Source of the DNA: Lachnospiraceae bacterium | GTDB lineage: Bacteria > Bacillota > Clostridia > Lachnospirales > Lachnospiraceae | Direction of reading: 5' to 3' | DNA length: 6,030 nt | NCBI GenBank assembly: GCA_017463035.1 | Contig: JAFTPY010000305.1 | Coordinates: forward strand, 1-6,030 | Shown here: piece by piece, positions 1 to 4,762 of the stretch | Position numbering within the stretch: the first letter of the stretch is position 1 | Layout of the letters: each line of letters starts with the position of its first letter | Notes under the pieces: generated by a model | Databases searched by the model: none | What the model saw: only the letters and a program-made list of their open reading frames with translations | What the model was told of the DNA's origin: nothing | Program-made: the position numbers and the translations under genes

Positions 1-458
1 CCTGGGCGAGAGTGACGATTATTCTTGTGAATATCTGGGTAGGTGTGCCCTATACGTTGTTGACAACTACGGGTATTTTGCAGAATATCCCTACGGAGCT
101 TTACGAAGCAGCAAAAGTGGACGGGGCCAACGCCAGAGTGACCTTTTTAAAGATTACTCTGCCGTATATGCTTTTTGTGACAGCGCCGACCTTGATTACC
201 ACTTTTATCAACAATATCAACAACTTTATCGTGATTTATTTATTGTCCGGCGGTGCCCCGGCAACGTTGGAATACTATCGCGGAACGGCGGGAAAGACGG
301 ATCTTTTGGTAACATGGCTGTATAAGCTGACCATTGATAACAAGGACTACTGCTACGGCGCGGTCATCGGTATTTTGACCTTTGTGATTTCTATTGTGAT
401 TTCTTTGGTGGCGTACCGGCAAACCGCGGCGTATAAAAATGAGGAGGGGTTCCAGTGA
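1..458 (+). CDS. Sugar ABC transporter permease, MalF type (3' part only)
   Basis: The reading frame is open to the left edge (Trp-Ala-Arg precede a GTG at 12), so this is the C-terminal part of a longer gene, about 151 residues visible. It is an inner-membrane permease that pairs with the next gene product to import a carbohydrate, using an extracellular binding protein and a cytoplasmic ATPase not in this window. The key evidence is the EAA loop, EAAKVDGANARVTFLKITLP, at about visible residues 35-54, which docks the ATPase. It is followed by hydrophobic segments around 57-80 and 118-138 and a short polar C-terminus. The stretch between them, with SGGAP, TDLLVTWLYKL and a YGAVIG segment, is typical of maltose/maltodextrin-type MalF proteins. 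The stop overlaps the start of the next gene by 4 bases, which implies translational coupling. The sugar cannot be read from the sequence. Confidence 0.93.
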   Translation, partial: WARVTIILVNIWVGVPYTLLTTTGILQNIPTELYEAAKVDGANARVTFLKITLPYMLFVTAPTLITTFINNINNFIVIYLLSGGAPATLEYYRGTAGKTDLLVTWLYKLTIDNKDYCYGAVIGILTFVISIVISLVAYRQTAAYKNEEGFQ

Positions 459-1318
459 AAATTAGTTCTGTAAGAAGGAAGAAAAAAATACGTACCGTAC
501 TTCTCCATGTCCTTTTAGGTGTATTGGCAACGGTGTGGATTTTTCCGATTTTGTGGATTGTTATGACTTCTCTCCGAGGGGAAGCCGGGTCCTATTTTAC
601 CACTTTCTTTCCGAAAGAAATTACTTTTGCGAATTTCTCCCGGTTGTTCACGGAAACGGACGTGTTAAATTTTCCCCGGTGGTTTGCAAATACCCTAATT
701 GTATCGATTTTTACCTGTATCATTTCCACCTTTTTTGTACTGGCGGTGTCCTATTCCATGTCCCGAATGCGTTTTAAGCTTAGAAAGCCTTTCATGAATG
801 TGGCGTTGGTGCTCGGGATGTTCCCTGCGTTTATGTCCATGATTGCGGTGTATTACATTCTAAAGGGAATTAATCTGACCGAAGGTGTTATGAAGCTGGT
901 ATCGCTGGTGCTGGTGTATTCCGCCAGCACGGGCTTGGGCTTCTATATTGCCAAGGGCTTTTTTGATACCATACCGAAAAGTGTGGATGAGGCAGCCATG
1001 ATTGACGGAGCATCCCGGTTTAAGATTTTTTATAAGATTACGGTGCCGCTGTCAAAGCCGATTATTGTATATACGGTCATTACGTCTTTCTTGGCACCGT
1101 GGCTGGATTTCATTTTTGCAAGGGTAATTGCCGGAGCAGACAGTCGGTACTATACGGTGGCAATCGGGCTTTGGAGTATGCTGGAGCGGGAATATGTGTA
1201 CCATTATTATACCCGGTTTGCGGCAGGCTCCGTGTGTGTGGCCATACCGATTGCGGCGTTGTTTTTATTCACCCAGCGGTACTATGCCGAAGGACTGTCG
1301 GGGGCGGTGAAGGGGTGA
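455..1318 (+). CDS. Sugar ABC transporter permease, MalG type
   Basis: Complete 287-residue permease, the usual length for the MalG side of a CUT1-type carbohydrate importer. A basic N-terminus (KISSVRRKKKIR) precedes a first membrane segment at about 15-38. Further hydrophobic segments lie near 78-100, 112-136, 145-165, 203-225 and 255-272. The EAA loop EAAMIDGASRFKIFYKITVP is at 179-198, and the ending FTQRYYAEGLSGAVKG is typical of MalG proteins. The start is a GTG sharing four bases (GTGA, 455-458) with the stop of the malF-type gene. The Shine-Dalgarno GAGGAGGGG at 441-449 lies inside the upstream gene at good spacing, so the start is well supported. The two permeases would form the membrane heterodimer. 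Oddly, the last codons (1298-1310) also form one arm of a strong long-range RNA helix with 1563-1575. No intrinsic terminator lies right after the stop. Confidence 0.95.
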   Translation: MKISSVRRKKKIRTVLLHVLLGVLATVWIFPILWIVMTSLRGEAGSYFTTFFPKEITFANFSRLFTETDVLNFPRWFANTLIVSIFTCIISTFFVLAVSYSMSRMRFKLRKPFMNVALVLGMFPAFMSMIAVYYILKGINLTEGVMKLVSLVLVYSASTGLGFYIAKGFFDTIPKSVDEAAMIDGASRFKIFYKITVPLSKPIIVYTVITSFLAPWLDFIFARVIAGADSRYYTVAIGLWSMLEREYVYHYYTRFAAGSVCVAIPIAALFLFTQRYYAEGLSGAVKG

Positions 1319-1575
1319 TTTCCCGTTCTTGCGCTTGGGCTATATAATCAGCCACGCGATTTTTATTACTTTGTTTGCGAGCGCAACACTCCGTCAATCT
1401 TCCTCTAACCGGTTCTAGACGTCTCTCGGGTGTGTCCTCGAGACTTAGAACCGCTAAGAGGTGATATCGACTGCGCTAAGTACGCGCCCCTTCGGGAAAT
1501 GCAACCAAATGTAATAAAAATCGTGTGGCTGATTTGCTATACGGTCCAGCAAGTGCAAGAACTTGCCGCGCCCGA
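1298..1575 (+). ncRNA. Candidate large structured RNA following (and overlapping the end of) the malG-type gene
   Basis: The gap after malG holds nested long-range complementarity that reads as one RNA fold. Outer helix: 1298-1310 with 1563-1575 (12 of 13 pairs, two G-U). A small hairpin at 1312-1324 contains the malG stop. Next: 1325-1337 with 1550-1562 (13 pairs, one G-U). Then 1347-1369 with 1511-1533 (23 uninterrupted pairs, one G-U), running on as 1370-1378 with 1501-1509 (8 of 9) past a one-base bulge. Inside are 1380-1385 with 1472-1477, an irregular hairpin at 1402-1461 (arms CCTCT/AGAGG, CGGTTCTA/TAGAACCG, GTCTC/GAGAC) and CC-TTCG-GG at 1489-1496. The G-U pairs favour transcription on the plus strand. 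The 3' strand 1550-1575 is fully used by two stacked helices. It could be a 3'-UTR-derived or independently transcribed RNA. Size and host suggest large clostridial classes such as raiA RNA, but I could not confirm any family. No convincing promoter was found. Confidence 0.72.
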
Positions 1576-1602
1576 GCCGGAGAGAGAGTTGCCCTTAGTA
1601 TG

Positions 1603-1640
1603 AAAGGGTGTTAAAAAGATTTTTGTTGTAGCACTCTTTT
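1603..1640 (+). terminator. Weak terminator-like hairpin between the structured RNA and the convergent merR-type gene
   Basis: AAAGGGTG (1603-1610) pairs with CACTCTTT (1632-1639), 8 bp with one G-U. The loop is AT-rich and contains a run of five A, then GA, then five T. Only a short T stretch (CTCTTTT) ends the plus-strand side. On the minus strand the last bases are CACCCTTTC, also a weak T-run. Its place between two convergent transcripts fits a shared terminator. A second small pairing, CCCTT (1592-1596) with AAGGG (1604-1608), competes for the same 5' arm. Confidence 0.4.
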
Positions 1641-1676
1641 GCATGAATTTGTTATATCCCAATCGTTGCAACAATA

Positions 1677-2546
1677 CTACTTCGTCTTGTGTTCTATAAA
1701 TGTATCAATCATCTTTCTTATTTTATTTGCGGTGCCTTCTCCGTATCTATGGTTAATTTGCATTTCCAAAGAGTCACCTGCGGCGGATGGTTCATTGCCT
1801 CCCAAAGTGGTTTCGGTGAAATCCCGGAAGGCAGTCAATTGATCCGAAAGAGGCAGGTCATGTACAGATTCCGATTCGGAGGCGTTTCCTAAAGTACGTA
1901 TCAGGATGGTATAAGGGGCTTTCCATTCGTCAAATACATCCTCGACCTTTTCCAGTACCGAAGGGGAAGCAGGGGCTTCGCCCTGACAGAGGCTCAACGC
2001 CATGAGCTTCACGACATACGGTTGCATTACGGAGACGAGTTGATTTGCCTGTTCCCGTTGCGGTTCTTCCAGCTCGGCAAGGTAGTCGATGGAACGTTGC
2101 AGGTTCTCCATGGTGGAGGATTCTGAAAAGGTACCTCCTTTTTTGTAGTCATAGAGTGCTTTTAAGGTGTCCTTCGACTGAGGAGAAAAGCATGCCATCA
2201 TAGCTTCTGCCATGGAAATCAGACTGTCCAACTGTGCACGCTTCTTTTTTAATCGTTCGATGGCATCTTGATATCTTGCCTGACGTTCTTCCATGTGGTC
2301 AAAGCCGGTAACGGTGTCGATAAATTCTTTGATTTCTTTCCGGGTATAGCCCACCATGGAAAAGAGCTGGATGGTGGAGATTTTGCCTACTGCATCTTCG
2401 TCATAGAGCCAGTAGCCGCCTTCGGTGGTAGCGGTAGGGTGTACCAGATCCATTTTATCGTATTCCTGCAGTGCTTTGCGGGAAACACCGACAAGCTTTG
2501 TTACTTCGCTTAGCTTCATGAGTTTCTTTTCTGTATCGTAATTCAT
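1677..2546 (-). CDS. MerR-family transcriptional regulator with long C-terminal effector domain
   Basis: A 289-residue DNA-binding regulator. The N-terminal winged helix-turn-helix covers about residues 10-80: MKLSEVTKLVGVSRKALQEY, then a wing with GGYWLYDEDAVGKI and the segment MVGYTRKEIKEFID. This is the MerR pattern. A charged helix (about 78-110, MEERQARYQDAIERLKKKRAQ) is the dimerising coiled coil. The remaining roughly 170 residues are a mostly helical domain resembling the effector-binding half of TipA/Mta-like MerR proteins. I do not recognise the ligand, and no metal-binding cysteine pair is apparent. The start ATG at 2546 is chosen because AGGAG (minus strand, about 2553-2557) sits 6-7 bases upstream. 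An in-frame ATG further upstream at 2594 lacks a site and would fall inside the leader hairpin. The gene is divergent from the CHR pair and convergent with the structured RNA. A promoter with a MerR-type 19-bp spacer precedes it, which suggests autoregulation. Confidence 0.9.
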   Translation of the reverse strand: MNYDTEKKLMKLSEVTKLVGVSRKALQEYDKMDLVHPTATTEGGYWLYDEDAVGKISTIQLFSMVGYTRKEIKEFIDTVTGFDHMEERQARYQDAIERLKKKRAQLDSLISMAEAMMACFSPQSKDTLKALYDYKKGGTFSESSTMENLQRSIDYLAELEEPQREQANQLVSVMQPYVVKLMALSLCQGEAPASPSVLEKVEDVFDEWKAPYTILIRTLGNASESESVHDLPLSDQLTAFRDFTETTLGGNEPSAAGDSLEMQINHRYGEGTANKIRKMIDTFIEHKTK

Positions 2547-2567
2547 TTTGACTCTCCTTTTTTGTGT

Positions 2568-2620
2568 GCAGTTTACATCGTTTTGTCCGGCCATGACAAG
2601 GAGTGTACACTGCTTTTTTT
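2568..2620 (+). terminator. Plus-strand terminator-like hairpin in the divergent regulatory region
   Basis: GCAGTTTACA (2568-2577) pairs with TGTACACTGC (2604-2613), 9 of 10 bp. TTGTC/GACAA (2583-2587 with 2595-2599) extends the stem inside, and seven T follow directly (2614-2620). This is a good intrinsic terminator reading rightward. No plus-strand gene lies just upstream, so it would stop transcription running antisense through the MerR-type gene and insulate the CHR operon. In the opposite direction the same inverted repeat forms a hairpin in the 5' leader of merR, just before its ribosome binding site. Confidence 0.5.
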
Positions 2621-2621
2621 G

Positions 2622-2638
2622 TTACAAGTGTATTGTAA
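2622..2638. repeat. Inverted repeat TTACAA-N5-TTGTAA over the merR-type -10 region
   Basis: TTACAA (2622-2627) and TTGTAA (2633-2638) are perfect inverted arms around GTGTA. The right arm overlaps the proposed minus-strand -10 box TACAAT. A short palindrome AGTGTACACT lies close by at 2602-2611. Such dyads at a start site are candidate operators for a repressor, but no cognate protein can be named. Confidence 0.4.
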
Positions 2639-2662
2639 ACCTGCGCGCAGGGAGCAAGTCAA
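2632..2662 (-). promoter_or_regulatory. MerR-type promoter and operator of the regulator gene
   Basis: On the minus strand, -35 TTGACT (2662-2657) and -10 TACAAT (2637-2632) are separated by 19 bp. This over-long spacer is the hallmark of promoters activated by MerR proteins, which untwist the spacer DNA. The spacer holds a perfect 12-bp palindrome, CCTGCGCGCAGG (2640-2651), nearly centred between the boxes, where a MerR dimer is expected to sit. The promoter points at the MerR-type gene, giving a leader of about 80 nt, so autoregulation is the simplest reading. The boxes, spacing and dyad are seen; binding is inferred. Confidence 0.6.
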
Positions 2663-2700
2663 TACCAAATTTAAAAAAGTTTCAAAGATTGTGTTTGCGC

Positions 2701-2758
2701 TTGCTTTTTTGGCGAAAATCAAGTAAATTGATTTCGTACGGAGGAAGTACAGAAAAAT
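2701..2758 (+). promoter_or_regulatory. Candidate promoter/operator region of the CHR transporter operon
   Basis: Two overlapping readings are possible. One is TTGCTT (2701-2706), 17 bp, TAAATT (2724-2729), with its -10 inside the inverted repeat AAATCAAGTAAATTGATTT (2716-2734, 7-bp arms). The other is TTGATT (2728-2733), a 19-bp spacer, AAAAAT (2753-2758). In that case the spacer is centred exactly on GTAC-N7-GTAC (2736-2739 and 2747-2750), a MerR-like arrangement with weak boxes. Neither is strong. The dyads differ from the palindrome at the merR promoter, so one protein need not bind both. Confidence 0.35.
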
Positions 2759-2788
2759 AGTAACGGATAGAATGGAAAGGAACCAAAG

Positions 2789-3349
2789 ATGTTAGCGGAA
2801 TTATTTTTCACCTTTGCCAAAATCGGTCTTTTTACCTTTGGAGGCGGCTATGCCATGATCGCGCAAATTAAGGAGACTGTGGTGGAGCAGAAGGAGTGGC
2901 TTGACGAAGAGGAATTGATGCAGATGATTACGGTGGCGGAATCTACGCCGGGACCGATTGCTATCAATATGGCGACTTATGTGGGTTATAAGAAGAAAGG
3001 AGTTGCGGGAAGTGCTATGGCGACTCTCGGAGTGGTGGTGCCGTCTCTTGTTATCTTGTACGTGATTTCCTTGTTTTTGGATGCCTTTATGGAAAATAAA
3101 TATGTGGCCTATGCCTTTACGGGAATCAAATGCGGCGTGGCGTTTCTGATTTTAAGAGCCGGTTTTGATATGATGAAAAAGCTGGAAAAGAGAGTAGTTC
3201 CGCGGATTACCTTCGGAGTCGTATTTGTGTTGATGATTTTGTTTGATTTGTTGTCGGTATCTTTTAGTTCCGTATGGTTTATTTTAATGGGCGGAGTGCT
3301 TGGAATCGTGCTCTATGCCGTTCTTTCTCCGAAGGAGGTGGAGTCATGA
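2789..3349 (+). CDS. Half-size CHR-family (chromate-type) transporter, first subunit
   Basis: A 186-residue membrane protein matching one CHR (chromate ion transporter) domain. The family signatures are visible: FGGGYAMI at 17-24, ESTPGPIAIN at 51-60 followed by ATYVG, and the GVVVPS turn near 81-86. Hydrophobic segments cover most of the rest. Full-length ChrA has two such domains fused. Here each is a separate gene, the short-chain CHR arrangement known from Bacillus subtilis ywrB/ywrA, where both halves are needed. Start ATG at 2789 has AAAGGA (2776-2781) at 7 bases. The stop overlaps the next start (ATGA), so the pair is co-translated. In characterised members the role is chromate efflux; the natural substrate in an anaerobe is uncertain and may be another oxyanion. 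It may be controlled by the divergent MerR protein. Confidence 0.9.
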   Translation: MLAELFFTFAKIGLFTFGGGYAMIAQIKETVVEQKEWLDEEELMQMITVAESTPGPIAINMATYVGYKKKGVAGSAMATLGVVVPSLVILYVISLFLDAFMENKYVAYAFTGIKCGVAFLILRAGFDMMKKLEKRVVPRITFGVVFVLMILFDLLSVSFSSVWFILMGGVLGIVLYAVLSPKEVES

Positions 3350-3930
3350 TCTACCTGCAGCTTTTTCTGGAGTTTTTTAAGGTCGGCCTGTTCTGTTTCG
3401 GCGGTGCTTTCGGAATGATTCCTTTGATTGAAGAAACTGTGGTAACTCGCGGCTGGTTGACGGAAAGCGAATTCTTCAACTTAATCGGTGTGTGTGAATC
3501 CACGCCGGGGCCGATCGCGGTGAACACGGCCACTTATGTGGGTTCTGTCATGGGAGGCCCCCTCGGAAGTATATGTGCTACCTTAGGTGTGGTGCTTCCG
3601 TCCTTTCTCATTATCCTGCTGATAGCAGCGGTACTCAAAAACCTGACGGATAACAAGTATTTTAAGGGCTTTATGCGGGGGGTAAAACCGGTGGTGGTGG
3701 CACTGATTTTATCCACGGGAAGTTTACTTTTGCTGAAAACCATCGGCTACGCCGGAGTACAGAAGTTTCGGGTGGATGTGGTGTCTGTTGTAATTTTGGT
3801 GCTGCTTGTGGGAATTTATTTCGGGATTACCCGTCTTTGGAAAAAGAAGCTCAGTGCCGTGAAGATTATTTTGCTGTCTGCGGGTCTGGGATTTGTGGTG
3901 TCCATGGCGTTTGAAGCGATAAAAGTGTGA
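3346..3930 (+). CDS. Half-size CHR-family (chromate-type) transporter, second subunit
   Basis: A 194-residue partner of the preceding protein with the same motifs: FGGAFGMI at 18-25, ESTPGPIAVN at 51-60, TATYVG at 61-66 and GVVLPS at 81-86. Further hydrophobic segments run to the C-terminus. The chosen start is the ATG at 3346, which overlaps the upstream stop by 4 bp and has a near-ideal GAAGGAGGTG (3331-3340). An earlier in-frame ATG at 3274 would add 24 non-hydrophobic residues read out of frame from the first subunit, so it is rejected. The two halves are recognisable paralogues, equal through the first about 90 residues in motif order and spacing, and diverge after that. They likely form an antiparallel heterodimer in the membrane. 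Transcription probably ends at the hairpin at 4030-4074. Confidence 0.9.
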   Translation: MIYLQLFLEFFKVGLFCFGGAFGMIPLIEETVVTRGWLTESEFFNLIGVCESTPGPIAVNTATYVGSVMGGPLGSICATLGVVLPSFLIILLIAAVLKNLTDNKYFKGFMRGVKPVVVALILSTGSLLLLKTIGYAGVQKFRVDVVSVVILVLLVGIYFGITRLWKKKLSAVKIILLSAGLGFVVSMAFEAIKV

Positions 3931-3960
3931 AGTCGTTAGATGATTATAAGAGTGATAAAT

Positions 3961-4000
3961 GTCGTTTGTGGGAAAAAAGTGTCGTTCATGGAAAAGTAGT
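3961..4000 (+). repeat. Imperfect 20-bp tandem repeat after the CHR operon
   Basis: Two adjacent 20-bp units, 3961-3980 and 3981-4000, both begin GTCGTT and match at 15 of 20 positions. A further GTCGTT occurs at 3932-3937. The repeat lies in the 3' untranslated part of the CHR transcript, ahead of its terminator. No function can be assigned, and chance or old slippage is possible. Confidence 0.4.
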
Positions 4001-4029
4001 TGCAAACTAACGAAGGAATAAAAAGAACT

Positions 4030-4074
4030 CCCCTCTGCGGAACGAAATACGCTTGTTCCACGGAGGGGGTTTTT
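4030..4074. terminator. Strong intrinsic terminator, probably bidirectional
   Basis: A 14-bp stem pairs 4030-4043 (CCCCTCTGCGGAAC) with 4055-4068 (GTTCCACGGAGGGG), with one G-T and one C-A position and an 11-base loop, followed by TTTTT at 4070-4074. It ends the CHR operon. The A-rich bases before the stem (AATAAAAAG, 4018-4025) would give a T-tract on the other strand, so it can also end the convergent CD3324-family transcript. Confidence 0.88.
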
Positions 4075-4139
4075 GTAATTGAAAGATGTCACAAGCAATC
4101 GTACTTGGACTCTTATTCCTTTTTTCGATACCCATACCG

Positions 4140-4400
4140 TTATCGATACAAAATCCGCTTGATGGTATCCTCGGAAAGATGATACTCTGTAGCGAGGTGC
4201 GACACGGTCATACCGGTCTGCTTCTTGGCGCGAATTTCAAGGTTTCTTGCTTCTAACAGCTTCTTTGTGCCGGACTTGCTTCCCCATGCCTTGCGGGTAG
4301 CCGTCTCCGGCGGTATGTAAATGAGGCCGTCTCCGACATAGCTTCGTACCTGATGAATGAGCCAGTCCGGAAGGACCTTCTCTGCGTTGATATATGACAT
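4140..4400 (-). CDS. CD3324-family small helix-turn-helix protein
   Basis: An 86-residue protein beginning MSYINAEKVLPDWLIHQVRS, then YVGDGLIYIPP and a W-G-S segment near 39-41. A predicted helix-turn-helix fills the C-terminus (about 63-84, MTVSHLATEYHLSEDTIKRI). This order (SYINA..VLP, IYIP, W-G, RN.EI, HTH) is that of the clostridial CD3324 family, whose role is not established; DNA or RNA binding and autoregulation are inferences. The ATG at 4400 is preferred because AAAGGAG lies 8 bases upstream. The open frame extends back to 4565, but that part crosses the leader hairpins and has no ribosome site. It lies downstream of a leader with its own promoter, a short ORF and several hairpins, and converges with the CHR operon. 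Confidence 0.85.
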   Translation of the reverse strand: MSYINAEKVLPDWLIHQVRSYVGDGLIYIPPETATRKAWGSKSGTKKLLEARNLEIRAKKQTGMTVSHLATEYHLSEDTIKRILYR

Positions 4401-4426
4401 AAAAATCACTCCTTTGAATGTGGTAG

Positions 4427-4619
4427 GATTGCGAAAGCAATCTGTTAGTAAATATCCATTCAAAAAGTGCAGCATATATCTGAAGAAAGAGTTTCGCTTG
4501 CGAAACTCCCGCGCTGCTTTTGGGTCGCAGTTATGCGACAGTTTCCGATGCAAAAGCATGCGCATTATAGCGGCGATACCGCTCCGTACACTGCCGCTTA
4601 GATATAAGCTGCACGGAGC
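4427..4619 (-). ncRNA. Multi-hairpin leader RNA ahead of the CD3324-family gene
   Basis: Read on the minus strand, six short hairpins follow one another. First: 4619-4581 (GCTCCGT/ACGGAGC outside, GCTTA/TAAGC inside with TGC/GCA between). Second: 4583-4569 (AGCGG/CCGCT). Third: 4559-4548 (ATGC/GCAT, loop TTTT). Fourth: 4539-4524 (GTCGCA/TGCGAC). Fifth: 4508-4489 (GAGTTTCGC/GCGAAACTC). Sixth: 4442-4427 (GATTGC/GCAATC), just before the ribosome site. The first two share three bases, so they compete. An outer GCAGC/GCTGC pair (4517-4513 with 4473-4469) can enclose the fifth. The region is otherwise non-coding. It may be a regulatory leader, a processed small RNA or a copy of a hairpin-rich interspersed repeat. 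Confidence 0.55.
4482..4508 (-). terminator. Possible attenuator: perfect hairpin followed by T-rich bases
   Basis: GAGTTTCGC (4508-4500) and GCGAAACTC (4497-4489) form a perfect 8-9 bp stem with a 2-4 base loop. TTTCTTC (4488-4482) follows on the minus strand. It lies between the short ORF and the CD3324-family gene, where premature termination would control that gene. The T-tract is interrupted, so termination may be partial. Confidence 0.4.
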
Positions 4620-4663
4620 TGATCAAATCCTGTTAAGTTATGTCCTCTTAAACGATAATCCAC
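4598..4663 (-). CDS. Possible 21-residue leader peptide
   Basis: A short minus-strand ORF from a GTG at 4663 to TAA at 4598 begins (V/M)DYRLRGHNLTGF and ends DQLRAAYI. A ribosome site AAGGGAG lies 8 bases upstream (about 4672-4678). An in-frame GTG at 4672 would add three residues but abuts the ribosome site. It sits about 40 bases inside the transcript from the promoter at 4709-4737. Its last codons and stop fall inside the first leader hairpin (4619-4581), so a translating ribosome would open that hairpin, as in leader-peptide attenuation. The composition looks like real protein, not random, but 21 codons cannot prove coding. It has no hydrophobic stretch and no amino-acid run of the classic attenuator kind. 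Confidence 0.45.
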   Translation of the reverse strand: MDYRLRGHNLTGFDQLRAAYI

Positions 4664-4708
4664 GAAACTCACTCCCTTCTCGTGATGAAAAACAACTGCA
4701 TCTGCTTT

Positions 4709-4737
4709 ATCTTAACATAAAGCGGCTGGATTTTCAA
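4709..4737 (-). promoter_or_regulatory. Promoter of the leader/CD3324-family unit
   Basis: On the minus strand, TTGAAA (4737-4732), a 17-bp spacer and TAAGAT (4714-4709) make a good housekeeping-type promoter, with a start expected near 4702. The -10 lies inside a perfect inverted repeat GCTTTAT-N6-ATAAAGC (4723-4717 and 4710-4704), a plausible operator. The promoter begins about 25 bases after the acetyltransferase stop, so the leader unit can be transcribed separately from the upstream operon. Confidence 0.55.
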
Positions 4738-4762
4738 CCAAGAAAGTAGTGTCATGTTTGGA

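Noticed and set aside
1343..1348. Perfect TATAAT as a promoter for the structured RNA
   Set aside because: It has no -35 box at 16-19 bp and lies next to the long helix. A start about 7 bases downstream would cut off the paired arms at 1298-1310 and 1325-1337.
1319..1676. T-box, SRP RNA, tmRNA or RNase P RNA in the gap
   Set aside because: None of their hallmark sequences was seen (T-box AGGGTGGNACCGCG, tmRNA CCA end with tRNA-like part, RNase P conserved core).
2547..2594. MerR-type start at the upstream ATG (2594)
   Set aside because: It has no ribosome site and falls inside the leader hairpin. The ATG at 2546 has AGGAG and begins a normal MerR N-terminus.
3274..3345. Longer start of the second CHR subunit
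   Set aside because: The extra residues are an out-of-frame reading of the first subunit. The ATGA overlap and GAAGGAGGTG support 3346.
3724..4098. Minus-strand ORF over the CHR end and terminator
   Set aside because: It is antisense to a clear gene and runs through the intrinsic terminator, with no family resemblance.
4401..4565. N-terminal extension of the CD3324-family protein
   Set aside because: It crosses several hairpins. The ribosome site and family start fit the ATG at 4400.
4564..4569. Minus-strand TATAAT as an internal promoter before the CD3324-family gene
   Set aside because: There is no -35-like hexamer at suitable spacing, and the bases upstream are hairpin arms.
4357..4749. 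Plus-strand 130-codon ORF across the leader region
   Set aside because: It is low-quality basic sequence read through the hairpins, with no ribosome site. The minus-strand promoter and ORF explain the region better.
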